This document shows, piece after piece, positions 1-9,771 of a DNA stretch of 64,000 nucleotides. The notes beneath the pieces are model-generated. The model ran no database searches. It was not told where the DNA came from and saw only the letters and a program-made list of their open reading frames with translations. The stretch is from Flexivirga meconopsidis. GTDB lineage: Bacteria > Actinomycetota > Actinomycetes > Actinomycetales > Dermatophilaceae. The position numbers and the translations under genes were made by a program. How positions within the stretch are numbered: position 1 is the stretch's first letter; each line of letters starts with the position of its first letter. Location of the stretch: contig NZ_JAOBQJ010000001.1 of assembly GCF_026162425.1 (NCBI RefSeq), positions 930,001 to 994,000 of the forward strand, read 5' to 3'.

Positions 1-301
1 CCGCGCAGTTCATCGTGGCCGACGCCAGCGACGACCGGCCGAGGATCTCGGCGAGCGGCGCATACTGCACGTTGGTCAGGCCGGCGCCCTTGTCGCCGGG
101 CAGGAAGAGGTTCCACAGGCCCTGCGACTTGGCCTTGTCCTTGAGCTCCTCCAGCACCGGAACGGTGCTCCACGCCCAGGGGTCGGGCTGTGCGGCGAGT
201 TGCTCCTCGAATACCGGCTCGGCCGGCGTGACCTCGTCGTCGAGGAACGCGCGCACCCGGCCACGCAGCTCTTCGGTCTTCTCGTCATACGCGAAATCCA
301 T
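1..301 (-). CDS. Acyl-CoA dehydrogenase, N-terminal fragment
   Basis: The first 100 residues of a protein whose remainder lies beyond the left edge. The start (MDFAYDEKTEELRGRVRAFL) is the usual N-terminal helix of the acyl-CoA dehydrogenase family, soluble flavoproteins that introduce the alpha-beta double bond in acyl-CoA thioesters. The text continues with DDEVTPAEPVFEEQL and a LWNLFLPGD segment, typical of the long-chain/ACAD10-11-like group. It is last in a minus-strand set with the TetR, SDR and phosphotransferase genes, 9 bp after the phosphotransferase stop, so probably co-transcribed. ACAD10/11-type dehydrogenases are often paired with such a phosphotransferase, which supports the call. 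Substrate cannot be told from this fragment. Confidence 0.88.
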   Translation of the reverse strand, partial: MDFAYDEKTEELRGRVRAFLDDEVTPAEPVFEEQLAAQPDPWAWSTVPVLEELKDKAKSQGLWNLFLPGDKGAGLTNVQYAPLAEILGRSSLASATMNCA

Positions 302-310
302 TGGCAATCC

Positions 311-1339
311 TCAATCCTTGACGGAATAGTCCTGTATGACGGCGAGCCCCGCCGCGATCAGCGGCTCGGTCGACTCACCAACCTGCTCGAAGCCGGCCCC
401 GACGGTCTGACCTTGCTGGTAACGGAAGTAGATGCCCTCGAGGATGGCGGCCAGCTTGTAGTAGGCAAGCGCCTCGTGGAACGCCAGGTGACTGACGTCG
501 CGGCCTGACTTCTCGCCATACCGCCGCACGATGTCCGCGCGACTCGGGTGCCCATCTGCCTGGGACACCGTCGAGACCGCATGCGGCGCGATCTCGGCGA
601 GCGACTGATAGACCAGCATCAGTGCCACATCGGCAAGCGGATCGCCGAGAGTCGCCATTTCCCAGTCGAGTACGGCGGTCACCTTGTCGTTCTCATCGAC
701 GAGGGTGTTGTCCATGCGGTAGTCACCATGCACGATCGTCGCGTCGCTGTGCGCGGGGATCGATGCCGCGAGGCGTTCGTGCAGCTCCTGCTCGCCGGCG
801 AGCTCGCGGCTGCGGGAGCCGTCCATCTGCTTGCGCCAGCGACGCACCTGACGCTCGAGATATCCCTCGGGGCGGCCGAAGTCGCCGAGCCCGACTGCCG
901 CCGGGTCGACCGCATGCAGCGCGACGAGGGTGTCCGTGACGTCGTCGGCGATCGCTCGAACCCGTTGCGAACCCAGGGGATTGAGCTCCTCGGCCGTTCG
1001 GTAGGGCGTGCCCTGCACGCGTTCCATCACGTAGAACGGCGCGCCGATCACGTCGGTGTCGGTCGATTCGGCATACATCGTCGGCACCGGGACGGGAGTG
1101 TCGGCAAGGGCCGCCATCACCCGGTGCTCCCGGCCCATGTCGTGCGCAGTCGCCAGCACGTGTCCAAGTGGAGGGCGACGGACGACGGCTTCCCTCGTGC
1201 CGTCGGTGACGATGTAGGTGAGGTTGGACTTGCCGCCGGCGATCACCTCACCGGTCAGGGGACCGTCGAAGAGCGTCGGTGCCTCGTCGGCCAGAAACCG
1301 TTGCAGTCGCTCGAGATCCAGCCCCGGAAGCTCACTCAT
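311..1339 (-). CDS. Phosphotransferase family protein (ACAD10/11 kinase-like)
   Basis: A 342-residue aminoglycoside/choline-kinase-fold phosphotransferase. The catalytic loop reads HGDYRMDN and the metal-binding segment LDWEMATLGDPLADVA; both are hallmarks of the APH family. Members beside acyl-CoA dehydrogenases resemble the kinase domain of ACAD10/ACAD11, which phosphorylates 4-hydroxyacyl-CoA so that the hydroxyl can be eliminated and beta-oxidation can go on. That role is inferred here from family and neighbourhood. The start codon overlaps the stop of the upstream SDR gene (ATGA), and the acyl-CoA dehydrogenase follows 9 bp later, so the three form one operon. An antibiotic-modifying role is unlikely in this context. 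Confidence 0.85.
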   Translation of the reverse strand: MSELPGLDLERLQRFLADEAPTLFDGPLTGEVIAGGKSNLTYIVTDGTREAVVRRPPLGHVLATAHDMGREHRVMAALADTPVPVPTMYAESTDTDVIGAPFYVMERVQGTPYRTAEELNPLGSQRVRAIADDVTDTLVALHAVDPAAVGLGDFGRPEGYLERQVRRWRKQMDGSRSRELAGEQELHERLAASIPAHSDATIVHGDYRMDNTLVDENDKVTAVLDWEMATLGDPLADVALMLVYQSLAEIAPHAVSTVSQADGHPSRADIVRRYGEKSGRDVSHLAFHEALAYYKLAAILEGIYFRYQQGQTVGAGFEQVGESTEPLIAAGLAVIQDYSVKD

Positions 1340-2085
1340 CCCGCGCCACCGTTCAGGAGGACACCGCCGTCGATGGTCAGCGTCTGACCGGTCATCCAGC
1401 CGGCGTCGTCCGACAGCAGGAAGGCCACCACGCTGCCGATGTCATCGGGCACCCCCAGCCTCTGCAACGGGTATGACGCAGACACCTCATCCTCGCGGCC
1501 GTCGTAGAGCGCCTTGGCGAAGTCGGTCTTGACCACGGCCGGGGCGACCGCGTTCACCCGCACCTTCGGGCCGAGCTCGAAGGCGAGTTCCTCGGTGAGA
1601 TGGATCAACGCAGCCTTGCTGACGCCATACATCGCAATGCCCGGCGCCGGACGCTGACCGGCGACCGAGGCGATGTTGACGATCGCGCCGCCATGCTCGC
1701 GCTGCCAGGCTGCCTGGATCTTCTGCACCCAGGAGAGCGCGGCAATCACGTTGACCTCCATAATCTTTCGGGCAGCACCGGTGTCGATGTCCATCAACGG
1801 CCCGTACGCCGGGTTGATCCCGGTGTTGTTCACCATGAAGTCGAGACTGCCGAAGGAGTCCAGCGCGGTCGCGATCACCTCGTCCTGGTGGTCCAGATCG
1901 TCCGCCTTTCCCGCCACGTAACGGGCACGCTCGCCCAGCGTGCGGGTGGCTTCGGCGAGAGCCTCTTCCTTGCGCGCGGTGATGACGACGTTCGCGCCCT
2001 CCTCCACGAGCCGCTGTGCGACGGCGAAGCCGATGCCGCGGCTCGCGCCGGTGACGATCGCGGTCTTTCCGGACAGACCTTTCAT
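1336..2085 (-). CDS. SDR family oxidoreductase (acyl-CoA catabolism)
   Basis: A 249-residue short-chain dehydrogenase/reductase starting [19 protein letters not shown], where TGASRGIG is the dinucleotide-binding motif. The reading frame stays open far upstream but that extension has no SDR character, so I chose the ATG at 2085. The YGVSKAAL segment carries the catalytic Tyr-x-x-x-Lys, and the protein ends with the usual GQTLTIDGG. It overlaps TetR upstream and the phosphotransferase downstream by ATGA junctions, showing translational coupling. It probably oxidises or reduces a hydroxyacyl/ketoacyl intermediate of the local pathway; the exact substrate is unknown. Confidence 0.88.
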   Translation of the reverse strand: MKGLSGKTAIVTGASRGIGFAVAQRLVEEGANVVITARKEEALAEATRTLGERARYVAGKADDLDHQDEVIATALDSFGSLDFMVNNTGINPAYGPLMDIDTGAARKIMEVNVIAALSWVQKIQAAWQREHGGAIVNIASVAGQRPAPGIAMYGVSKAALIHLTEELAFELGPKVRVNAVAPAVVKTDFAKALYDGREDEVSASYPLQRLGVPDDIGSVVAFLLSDDAGWMTGQTLTIDGGVLLNGGAG

Positions 2086-2717
2086 GCCTTCTTTGCTCCT
2101 TCGGTGAGGCGGGTGTCGCCGGCCTCCACCATCGCCAGTGCGAGGTGCACGTGACGGTCGGCGATGACCTGCGGTGTCTCGGTGCCGGCCGGGTCGTACC
2201 AGCCGGCGATGCCCTGACACATCGACAATATGGCGCGGGTGGCGTCGCTGGCCCACGGAACGCCGAAGCTCCCGTCGTTGATGCCGGCCTGGATGCAGTC
2301 CCGCAGCAGTTGGTCGACCCGGTCCCGTTGCGCGACGTAGCGCGCCCGGTTTTCCGTTGTGAGAGAGCGCATTTCGGAGTTGAGGAACGCCAGGTCGCGG
2401 CACTGCACCATGTAGTGCACGATCGCCTCGACGATCGCGCTCAGCCGATTTCGGGGGTCGGCGCCGGCCTCTGCAGCTGCCGCTTCACTGTGGCTGGTGA
2501 TCAGCTCCATCGCCCGGTCGAGCAACGCGACGAGCAGCGCCTGCTTGTTCTCATGGTGGTAGTAGAGAGCGGGCACGGTCACCCCGACGCGACCCGCGAT
2601 TGAGCGCACGGACGTGCCGTCATACCCGTGCTCGGCAAACTCGGTCAACGACGCGGCGAGGATCGGGGTGAGCTCGGCGGCGGGGTAGACCCGCCAGTCG
2701 GCGGTCTTCGTGGTCAT
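2082..2717 (-). CDS. TetR family transcriptional regulator
   Basis: A 211-residue TetR-type repressor. Residues 15-65 form the helix-turn-helix (SVRSIAGRVGVTVPALYYHH), followed by a variable ligand domain. It is the first gene of the minus-strand acyl-CoA operon and is divergent from the plus-strand acyl-CoA ligase operon, with a 12-bp palindrome in between. By analogy with KstR2/FadR/LiuR-type repressors of fatty-acid, sterol or branched-chain catabolism it likely answers to an acyl-CoA intermediate and represses both operons. The effector is not deducible from sequence. Confidence 0.88.
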   Translation of the reverse strand: MTTKTADWRVYPAAELTPILAASLTEFAEHGYDGTSVRSIAGRVGVTVPALYYHHENKQALLVALLDRAMELITSHSEAAAAEAGADPRNRLSAIVEAIVHYMVQCRDLAFLNSEMRSLTTENRARYVAQRDRVDQLLRDCIQAGINDGSFGVPWASDATRAILSMCQGIAGWYDPAGTETPQVIADRHVHLALAMVEAGDTRLTEGAKKA

Positions 2718-2750
2718 CGCGCTCCTTTCTGCCCGGAACTCTAGCCAGCT

Positions 2751-2762
2751 TAGCGATCGCTA
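2751..2762. promoter_or_regulatory. Palindromic operator of the divergent acyl-CoA operons
   Basis: A perfect 12-bp palindrome, TAGCGATCGCTA, sits between the TetR start at 2717 and the acyl-CoA ligase start at 2811, about 34 and 48 bp from the two start codons. Its place and symmetry are those expected for the operator of the adjacent TetR regulator controlling both directions. Assignment is inference from position. Confidence 0.5.
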
Positions 2763-2810
2763 TGTAAGTATGGCGCTGCACAGGTGTAGTGCTCCCCGGA
2801 GGAAATGCCG

Positions 2811-4412
2811 ATGACCGTCGTTCCCGATGTGCCGCCGCTGGACGCGGAGACTCGCGCTGTGCGCCGTACGACGTGGCCCAACCTGGTGGCCCGGCACGCC
2901 TTCCAGCAGCCGGAGAAGGCGGCGTTCCGCTGGCAGGGCGACACGATCACCTGGCGCGAATTCCAGGAGCGCGCAAGCAAATTCGCCAATGCGCTGTATG
3001 CCGGCGGCGTCCGCAAGGGTGACCGCGTCGCACTCCTCACCTTCAACCGCCCCGAGTTCCTGGACGCGGTCGTCGGAGCCCAGCAGCTCGGCGCGATCGC
3101 CGTCCCGTTCAACTTCCGCCTCACCCCGCCCGAGCTCGCGGTGCTGCTCGGCGACGCCGAGCCTGCGGTCGTGGTCGTCGATGCGGCGCTGCTGCCGAGC
3201 CTGCAGGCGGCGCTCGCCGACGCCGACATCGCGCCGCGGGTCGTGGTGACTGCCGCGAGCGAAGCTCCCGCCGCGGGCGTCGCCTGGGAGGCCTTCGTCG
3301 GCGCCGACCATCCGGAGCACCCGGTGGTCGACGTCGCCGAGGACGACCCGGCGTTGATCATGTTCACCTCGGGCACCACCGGCCGCCCGAAAGGTGCCGT
3401 ACTCAGCCACCTCAACCTGCACGGCAACGGCGTGACCTGCCTGCGCGCCTGGCAGAGCAGCGACGACGACATCACCTTGCTCGGCACGCCGCTCTTCCAC
3501 ATCGGCGGCCTCGGCGTCTTCAGCGGCACGGTGCTCGCCGGGGCCACGGTGGTGCTCCAGCCGACTGCGGCGTTCGACGCCGGCGAGACGCTCGACCTGA
3601 TGCGCGACGAGCACGTCACCGGCACGTTCCTGGTGCCGGCGCAGTGGCAGGCGATGGTCGCCGAGCAGTCGCGGTCACCGCGCGACCTGCAGTTGCGGGT
3701 GCTCAGCTGGGGAGCGGCACCGGCTACCGAACAACTCCTGCGCGGTATGACGCAGGCCTTCCCCGGCGGGGCCAACGTCGCCGTCTTCGGCCAGACCGAG
3801 ATGAGCCCGGTGACCTGCATGCTGGGCGAGCGGGACGCGATCCGCAAGCTTGGCTCCGTCGGCAAGCCGATCTCGACCCTGGCGACCAGGGTCGTCGATC
3901 CGCTCGGGCAGGACGTCGCACCCGGCGAGGTGGGCGAGATCCTCTACCGCGGCCCTACCCAGATGCTCGGCTACTGGCGTCAACCCGAAGCAACTGCAGC
4001 GGCATTCGAGGGTGGCTGGTTCCATTCGGGTGACCTGGTCCGAGTCGACGACGAGGGATTCGTCTACGTCGTCGACCGGGTGAAGGACATGGTCATCACC
4101 GGTGGTGAGAACGTCTACTGCGTCGAGGTCGAGAATGCCCTCGCCGACCACCCGGACATCGCCGAGGTGTCCGTCGTCGGCCGCCCGCACGACAAGTGGG
4201 GCGAGACCGTCGTGGCGGTCGCCGCCCTGCGACCTGGCGCCTCACTGACCATCGAGCAACTGCGTGACTTCGCCGACGGCAGGCTCGCGCGCTACAAGCA
4301 GCCGACCGAGCTGCACCTGCTCGACGCCTTGCCGCGCAACGCCTCGGGCAAGGTTGTGAAAGCCACACTGCGACAGCAGGTCGCGGCCGACGAGGGGACA
4401 GTGCAGCAATGA
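2811..4412 (+). CDS. AMP-binding acyl-CoA synthetase
   Basis: A 533-residue adenylate-forming ligase that activates a carboxylic acid to its CoA thioester. The P-loop MFTSGTTGRPKGAVLSH, the FGQTEMSP motif, FHSGDLVRVDDEGFVYVVDR and the C-terminal catalytic lysine in ASGKVVK are all present. An upstream in-frame ATG at 2805 is only 2 nt from the GGAGG ribosome site, whereas the ATG at 2811 is 7-8 nt away, so 2811 is preferred. It is the first gene of a six-gene beta-oxidation operon. Long-chain, medium-chain and ring-derived acids are all possible substrates. Confidence 0.92.
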   Translation: MTVVPDVPPLDAETRAVRRTTWPNLVARHAFQQPEKAAFRWQGDTITWREFQERASKFANALYAGGVRKGDRVALLTFNRPEFLDAVVGAQQLGAIAVPFNFRLTPPELAVLLGDAEPAVVVVDAALLPSLQAALADADIAPRVVVTAASEAPAAGVAWEAFVGADHPEHPVVDVAEDDPALIMFTSGTTGRPKGAVLSHLNLHGNGVTCLRAWQSSDDDITLLGTPLFHIGGLGVFSGTVLAGATVVLQPTAAFDAGETLDLMRDEHVTGTFLVPAQWQAMVAEQSRSPRDLQLRVLSWGAAPATEQLLRGMTQAFPGGANVAVFGQTEMSPVTCMLGERDAIRKLGSVGKPISTLATRVVDPLGQDVAPGEVGEILYRGPTQMLGYWRQPEATAAAFEGGWFHSGDLVRVDDEGFVYVVDRVKDMVITGGENVYCVEVENALADHPDIAEVSVVGRPHDKWGETVVAVAALRPGASLTIEQLRDFADGRLARYKQPTELHLLDALPRNASGKVVKATLRQQVAADEGTVQQ

Positions 4413-5173
4413 GTGAGACCGCACACGCCGCGGTCAGCGCCGACGGTCAGGTGCTGACCGTGCGCTTCACCAACCCGGACCGGCTCAATCCGGTCGACAC
4501 CGAGGTCAAGGACGCCGTGCTTGCCGGCCTTGACCGGGTCGAGGCCGACGATCAGCTGCGCGTGCTGGTCCTCACCGGCACCGGCCGCGCCTTCTCCAGT
4601 GGCGCCGACCTGACCGGTGCGGACCAGCTCAGCGCCAACCCGGCAGCAGCGATGGAGGCCACCTCCGAGGTCATTCGGCGCATCACCGCATCGCCGAAAC
4701 CTGTTGTGGCAGCTTTGAACGGGCTCGCAGCAGGGGTTGCCGCGGGTTATGCCCTCGCCGCCGATATCGCGCTCGCGGTGGACGATGCCTACCTGCTCCT
4801 GCCGTTCACCGGCATCGGACTGATGCCGGACGGTGGCACCACGCTGACCTTCGCAGCGTCGATGGGCCGCTCACGCGCCATGCGAGCGGCGCTGCTCGGC
4901 GAACGCATCTCCGCGCGCGATGCGGTCGCCACCGGCCTGATCAGCGAGGTCTGCACAGCCGACCAGCTGGACGATCGGATCGCGCAGATCTGCACGGCTC
5001 TCGTGCATCGCCCGGCCGGGGCCCTCGCGGCCACCAAGCGGGCGATCAATCAGGCGACCATCGGTGGCCTGGACGCCGCGTTGGACCTGGAGCGCGACGG
5101 ACAGGTAGCCCGCCTCGCCGACCCCGAATTCGTCGCATTGGCAGCGGCTTTCGTCAAGGGCGGCAAGAAGTGA
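4409..5173 (+). CDS. Enoyl-CoA hydratase/isomerase family protein
   Basis: A 254-residue crotonase-fold protein. FSSGADLTGADQL and the oxyanion-hole segment ALNGLAAGVAAGYALAADI are clear. The position usually holding Glu in hydratases reads LMPDGGTTLTF, with Asp before the GG pair, as in many isomerase/PaaG-like members. It hydrates or isomerises an enoyl-CoA within the local beta-oxidation pathway. ATGA overlaps with the ligase upstream and GTGA with the CoA transferase downstream show it is in the operon. Confidence 0.9.
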   Translation: MSETAHAAVSADGQVLTVRFTNPDRLNPVDTEVKDAVLAGLDRVEADDQLRVLVLTGTGRAFSSGADLTGADQLSANPAAAMEATSEVIRRITASPKPVVAALNGLAAGVAAGYALAADIALAVDDAYLLLPFTGIGLMPDGGTTLTFAASMGRSRAMRAALLGERISARDAVATGLISEVCTADQLDDRIAQICTALVHRPAGALAATKRAINQATIGGLDAALDLERDGQVARLADPEFVALAAAFVKGGKK

Positions 5174-6333
5174 CCGGGCCGCTCACCGGGGTCCGGGTCG
5201 TCGAGCTGTCGGCGATCGGGCCGGCACCGTTCGCCGGCATGCTGCTGGCTGACCTCGGCGCGGAGGTGATCCGCGTCGGCCGCCTTGCCGGCGACGACGA
5301 GGAGGCCATGCGGCCGACGCATGGTGTGCTCAACCGCGGCCGCCGCTGGATGCAGCTGGACCTGAAGCAGCCTGAGGCGCAGGAAGCCGTCCGCAAGCTC
5401 GCCGCGACCGCCGACGTGCTCACCGAGGGCTTCCGCCCGGGCGTCGCCGAACGACTCGGGCTCGGCCCCGAGGCCCTGCTCGCGATCAACCCGCGGCTGG
5501 TCTACGGACGGATGACCGGCTGGGGGCAGACCGGCCCGCGCGCAGCAACGGCGGGCCACGACCTCGGCTATATCGCACTGTCCGGAGCGCTTGCCCCGTG
5601 CGTTGCTGCCGACGGCACACCGACTCAACCGCTCAACATGCTCGGCGACTTCGGGGGCGGCGGGATGCTGCTCGCGGTGGGCGTGCTGAGCGCCCTGTGG
5701 TCGGCTGCACGCACCGGCGAAGGGCAGGTGGTCGACGCGGCCATCGTCGACGGCGCGGCACTGCTCACCGGCATGCACCAGGCGATGCTGGCGTCGGGGC
5801 TGTGGGCCGCTGCACCCGGCGGCAACGTCTTCGACGGCGGTGCTCCGTTCTATGGCTCCTACCGCACAGCCGACGGAAGGTGGCTGTCGGTCGCGGCGAT
5901 GGAGCCGAAGTTCTACGGCCAGCTCCTGCAGGGGCTCGAGCTCGACCTCGACCCTGCCGCGCAGCTCGACCAATCCTCTTGGCCGGCAACCCGATCCGTG
6001 TTCGCATCCCGCATTGCCGAGAAGACCCGCGACGAATGGATCGCGGCGTTCGACGGCCTCGACGCCTGCGTCGCTCCCGTGCTGGAGCCGGCCGAAGTCA
6101 CGGGCGATCCACACCTCGCCGACCGTGAGGTGTATGTCGAACGCGACGGGCTGCGGCATCCCGCACCCGCTCCGCGGTTCAGCCACACCCCTACCACGCT
6201 GCCGGCTGACGGCGGCGCCGACGAGACCGCCACCATCCTGCACGACCTTGGCTATACCGACGATCAACTGACAGCACTGGCCGACGCCGGAGCGATCAAG
6301 CCGGCCGACGCCGGACCGAAAGGAAACTCCTGA
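5170..6333 (+). CDS. CaiB/BaiF family CoA transferase (alpha-methylacyl-CoA racemase-like)
   Basis: A 387-residue class III CoA transferase-fold protein beginning from GTG ([35 protein letters not shown]). That N-terminal pattern, plus [28 protein letters not shown] and [11 protein letters not shown], match alpha-methylacyl-CoA racemases (Amacr/Mcr), which epimerise 2-methylacyl-CoA esters so that acyl-CoA dehydrogenase can act. A CoA-transfer role is the alternative. A racemase would fit degradation of methyl-branched or sterol side chains. It overlaps both neighbours by 1-4 bases. Confidence 0.87.
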   Translation: MTGPLTGVRVVELSAIGPAPFAGMLLADLGAEVIRVGRLAGDDEEAMRPTHGVLNRGRRWMQLDLKQPEAQEAVRKLAATADVLTEGFRPGVAERLGLGPEALLAINPRLVYGRMTGWGQTGPRAATAGHDLGYIALSGALAPCVAADGTPTQPLNMLGDFGGGGMLLAVGVLSALWSAARTGEGQVVDAAIVDGAALLTGMHQAMLASGLWAAAPGGNVFDGGAPFYGSYRTADGRWLSVAAMEPKFYGQLLQGLELDLDPAAQLDQSSWPATRSVFASRIAEKTRDEWIAAFDGLDACVAPVLEPAEVTGDPHLADREVYVERDGLRHPAPAPRFSHTPTTLPADGGADETATILHDLGYTDDQLTALADAGAIKPADAGPKGNS

Positions 6334-7550
6334 TGCCTGTGGAAGCGTATGTGTACGAAGCGATCCGCACCCCCCGGGGCCGGGGCAAGGCGAGCGGTTC
6401 GCTGCACGAGGTGAAACCGGTCAAGATGGTAACCGGTCTGATCGACGAGGTGCGGCAGCGGCATACCGGACTCGACCCGGCCGCCATCGACGACGTCATC
6501 CTCGGTGTCGTGAGCCCGCTCGGCGACCAGGGTTCGGTCATCGCCAAGACGGCCGCGCTCGCGGCGGGCCTGCCGCCGAGGACCGCCGGCGTGCAGCTCA
6601 ATCGCTTCTGCGCCAGCGGCCTGGAAGCAGTCAACACTGCCGCCGAGAAGGTCCGATCGGGTTGGCACGACTTGATTCTCGCCGGTGGCGTGGAGTCGAT
6701 GTCGCGCGTGCCGATGGGCTCTGATGGGGGCGCCTGGGCCTTCGACCCCGAGACCGCGCACGCGACCGGCTTCGTGCCGCAGGGGATCGGTGCCGACCTG
6801 ATCGCCACCATCGAGGGCTGGAGCCGCGAGGACGTCGACACCTACGCGGCCGAGAGCCAGAGCCGCGCCGGCAAGGCGCAGGCCGACGGCCGCTTCGACC
6901 GCGCGGTGGTGCCGGTGCGCGACAACAACGGCGTCACGGTGCTCGAACGCGACGAGTTCCTGCGGCCGGACACCACGGTCGAGAGCCTTGCGGCCCTGAA
7001 GCCGTCGTTCGCGACGATCGGTGACCAGGCCGGCTTCGACGCCGTCGCGCTGGAGAAGTATCACTGGGTGCCGCGCATCGATCACGTGCACCACGCGGGC
7101 AATTCCAGCGGCATCGTCGACGGCGCGGCATTGCTGCTCATCGGCTCCGAGGAGTCCGGCACGGCACAGGGGCTCACCCCACGCGGACGGATCGTCGCCA
7201 CTGCGGTGTCCGGCGCGGACCCGACGATCATGCTCACCGGCCCCGCGCCGGCCGCGCGCAAGGCGCTCGCCCGGGCCGGGATGACCGTCGACCAGATCGA
7301 TCTGTTCGAGGTCAACGAGGCCTTCGCGGCGGTGCCGATGCGCTTCATGCGTGACCTCGACGTCGACCACGAGATCGTCAACGTCAACGGCGGCGCGATC
7401 GCGCTCGGCCACCCGCTCGGTGCCACCGGCGCGATGATCCTGGGCACCCTGCTCGACGAATTGGAGCGCCAGGACAAGCGATTCGGCCTCGCGACGCTCT
7501 GCGTCGGCGGCGGCATGGGCATCGCCACCATCGTCGAGTCGCTCCACTGA
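6333..7550 (+). CDS. Acetyl-CoA C-acyltransferase (thiolase)
   Basis: A 405-residue degradative thiolase that cleaves 3-ketoacyl-CoA with CoA. The nucleophile is the Cys in [12 protein letters not shown]; the [12 protein letters not shown] block, NEAFAAVP, the catalytic His in [10 protein letters not shown] and the second Cys in LCVGGGMG are present. Its stop and start share bases with the CoA transferase (TGATG). It is paired with the FadB-like fusion 40 bp downstream, the usual FadA-FadB arrangement. Confidence 0.95.
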   Translation: MPVEAYVYEAIRTPRGRGKASGSLHEVKPVKMVTGLIDEVRQRHTGLDPAAIDDVILGVVSPLGDQGSVIAKTAALAAGLPPRTAGVQLNRFCASGLEAVNTAAEKVRSGWHDLILAGGVESMSRVPMGSDGGAWAFDPETAHATGFVPQGIGADLIATIEGWSREDVDTYAAESQSRAGKAQADGRFDRAVVPVRDNNGVTVLERDEFLRPDTTVESLAALKPSFATIGDQAGFDAVALEKYHWVPRIDHVHHAGNSSGIVDGAALLLIGSEESGTAQGLTPRGRIVATAVSGADPTIMLTGPAPAARKALARAGMTVDQIDLFEVNEAFAAVPMRFMRDLDVDHEIVNVNGGAIALGHPLGATGAMILGTLLDELERQDKRFGLATLCVGGGMGIATIVESLH

Positions 7551-7590
7551 TTCGCGGCACCTGACCAACCAGCTTTCGAGAGGAACCACC

Positions 7591-9771
7591 GTGGCCGACG
7601 TGCTGCAGACCGAGACCATCACCCTTCGCAAGGACGACGACAACGTCGTCACCCTCGTCCTCGACGACCCCAACGGCTCGGCGAACGTCATGAACGACGC
7701 CTTCCGCCGCTCGCTGCGTGAGGCCACCGACTGGCTGGTGGAGCACAAGGACGAGATCGTCGGCGTGCTGCTCACCAGCGCGAAGAAGACCTTCTTCGCC
7801 GGCGGCGACCTGACCCGCCTGCGCGAGGTGACCCCGGAGACCTCCGGCGAGTTCTTCAGTGGCGCCGAGGCGATGAAGAGCGACCTGCGGCGCATCGAAA
7901 CGCTCGGTGTGCCGGTCGTGGCCGTCCTCGCCGGCTCCGCTCTCGGCGGAGGCCTGGAGATCGCCCTCGCCGCGCACCGCCGCATCGCCACCGAGGGCGC
8001 CGGCGTGTTCGGATTCCCCGAAGTCACGCTGGGGCTGCTGCCTGGTGGTGGCGGTGTCACCCGCACCGTGCGCATGCTCGGCCTGGCGGATGCCCTCACC
8101 AAGGTGCTCGGCGAAGGCAAGCAGCTTCGTCCCGCGCAGGCACGCGAGGTCGGCATCATCGACGACGTCGTCGCCGACCAGGATGCCGCCATCCAGGCTG
8201 CGCGCACGTGGATCGCGGAGCACCCCGACGCCGTGCAGCCTTGGGACGTCAAGGGATTCAAGATCCCGGGTGGCACGCCCGCCGGGGGCCCGATCAAGGA
8301 GTTCATCCCCGCGTTCACGGCGTCGCTGACCAAGCAGCTCAAGGGCGCGCCCTACGAGGCGCCCTATGCGATCCTCGCCGCCGCCGTCGAGGGCTCGCAG
8401 GTCGACTTCGACACTGCCAGCCGCATCGAGAGCCGCTACCTGACCCAGCTGGCGGCAGGGCAGATCAGCAAGAACATGATCCAGGCGTTCTTCTTCGACC
8501 TGCAGGCGATCAAGAAGGGCGGCTCCCGTCCTTCGGGGCCGGCACCCCGGCAGGCGCGCAAGGTCGGCGTGCTGGGCGCCGGGATGATGGGTGCCGGCAT
8601 CGCCTACTCGCTGGCCAAGGCCGGGGTGGACGTCGTCCTGAAGGACGTCGACGACGCCACTGCCGACAAGGGCAAGGACTACTCGAAAGGCTTGCTGGAC
8701 AAGGCGATTGCCCGAGGTCGCAGCACGCAGGAGAAGGCCGACGCGCTACTCGCCCGCATCACGCCGACCGGTGACCCCACGGCGCTCAGCGGCTGCGACA
8801 CGGTGATCGAGGCGGTCTTCGAGGACCCGACTCTGAAGCAGAAGGTCTTCGGCGAGGTCGTCGATCACGTTGCGCCGGACGCGTTGCTCGCGACCAACAC
8901 CTCCACGCTGCCGATCACCGAGCTCGCCAAGGGGGTGCAGCGCCCGGCCGACTTCATCGGGCTGCACTTCTTCTCGCCGGTCGACAAGATGCAGCTGGTC
9001 GAGATCATCGTCGGTGCCGAGACCAGCGACGAGACACTTGCCGCGGCATACGACCTGGTGCTGCAGATCGGCAAAACGCCCATCGTCGTGCAGGATTCGC
9101 GCGGCTTCTTTACCTCGCGCGTCATCGGCACCTTCACCAACGAGGGCCTGGCGATGTTGGCTGAGGGCGTCAACCCGACTTCACTCGAGCGCGCCGCAAC
9201 GCAGGCCGGTTACCCGGTCGGCACCCTGCAGATCAGCGATGAGCTCAATCTCGAGCTCATGCAGCGCATCCGCAAGGCCACCGAGGACGCACTGCGGGCC
9301 GAGGGGCAGCAGGTGCCGGAGAGCCCAGCAGGCACGGTCATCGACACGATGATCGAGCAGGGCCGGCCGGGTCGTAAGGCTGGGAAAGGCTTCTACGACT
9401 ACGACCAGAACGGCAAGCGCGGCGACCTCTGGCCCGACCTGGCCAAGCTGTTTCCCGTTGCCGAGCAACAGATCCCGCTGGACGACATCAAGGAGCGGTT
9501 CCTCTTCGTCGAGGCGCTCGAGTCGGTGCGCTGCCTCGAAGAAGGGGTGCTGACCAGCATCCGGGACGCCAACATCGGCTCGATCTTCGGCATCGGCTAC
9601 CCGGCGTGGACCGGCGGTGTCCTGCAGTTCATCAACGGGTATGACGGGGGCCTCGCTGGATTCGAGCGTCGCGCGAACGAGCTGCAGGAGGCTTATGGCG
9701 ATCGGTTCGCGGTCCCGAAGTTGCTGCAGGACAAGGCGGCCCGCGGGGAGCGCTTCGAGGACGGCAAATGA
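7591..9771 (+). CDS. Fused enoyl-CoA hydratase / 3-hydroxyacyl-CoA dehydrogenase (FadB/FadJ type)
   Basis: A 726-residue multifunctional beta-oxidation protein read from GTG with GAGAGGA upstream. Residues about 1-300 are a crotonase domain (FFAGGDLTRLRE, GSALGGGLEIALA, FPEVTLGLLPGGGG), followed by the NAD-binding domain (VGVLGAGMMGAGIAYSLAKAG) and the C-terminal dehydrogenase domains (NTSTLPITELA, GLHFFSPVDKMQLVEII, GRKAGKGFYDY). It hydrates enoyl-CoA and oxidises the resulting 3-hydroxyacyl-CoA. Length matches the family. The stop overlaps the start of the following acyl-CoA dehydrogenase. Confidence 0.96.
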   Translation: MADVLQTETITLRKDDDNVVTLVLDDPNGSANVMNDAFRRSLREATDWLVEHKDEIVGVLLTSAKKTFFAGGDLTRLREVTPETSGEFFSGAEAMKSDLRRIETLGVPVVAVLAGSALGGGLEIALAAHRRIATEGAGVFGFPEVTLGLLPGGGGVTRTVRMLGLADALTKVLGEGKQLRPAQAREVGIIDDVVADQDAAIQAARTWIAEHPDAVQPWDVKGFKIPGGTPAGGPIKEFIPAFTASLTKQLKGAPYEAPYAILAAAVEGSQVDFDTASRIESRYLTQLAAGQISKNMIQAFFFDLQAIKKGGSRPSGPAPRQARKVGVLGAGMMGAGIAYSLAKAGVDVVLKDVDDATADKGKDYSKGLLDKAIARGRSTQEKADALLARITPTGDPTALSGCDTVIEAVFEDPTLKQKVFGEVVDHVAPDALLATNTSTLPITELAKGVQRPADFIGLHFFSPVDKMQLVEIIVGAETSDETLAAAYDLVLQIGKTPIVVQDSRGFFTSRVIGTFTNEGLAMLAEGVNPTSLERAATQAGYPVGTLQISDELNLELMQRIRKATEDALRAEGQQVPESPAGTVIDTMIEQGRPGRKAGKGFYDYDQNGKRGDLWPDLAKLFPVAEQQIPLDDIKERFLFVEALESVRCLEEGVLTSIRDANIGSIFGIGYPAWTGGVLQFINGYDGGLAGFERRANELQEAYGDRFAVPKLLQDKAARGERFEDGK

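Noticed and set aside
311..1339. Aminoglycoside resistance enzyme
   Set aside because: The APH fold is present, but the operon context with acyl-CoA dehydrogenase and SDR points to the ACAD10/11-type kinase.
2750..3865. 371-codon minus-strand frame opposite the acyl-CoA ligase
   Set aside because: Shadow of the ligase gene; composition is Ala/Ser/Thr-rich without motifs.
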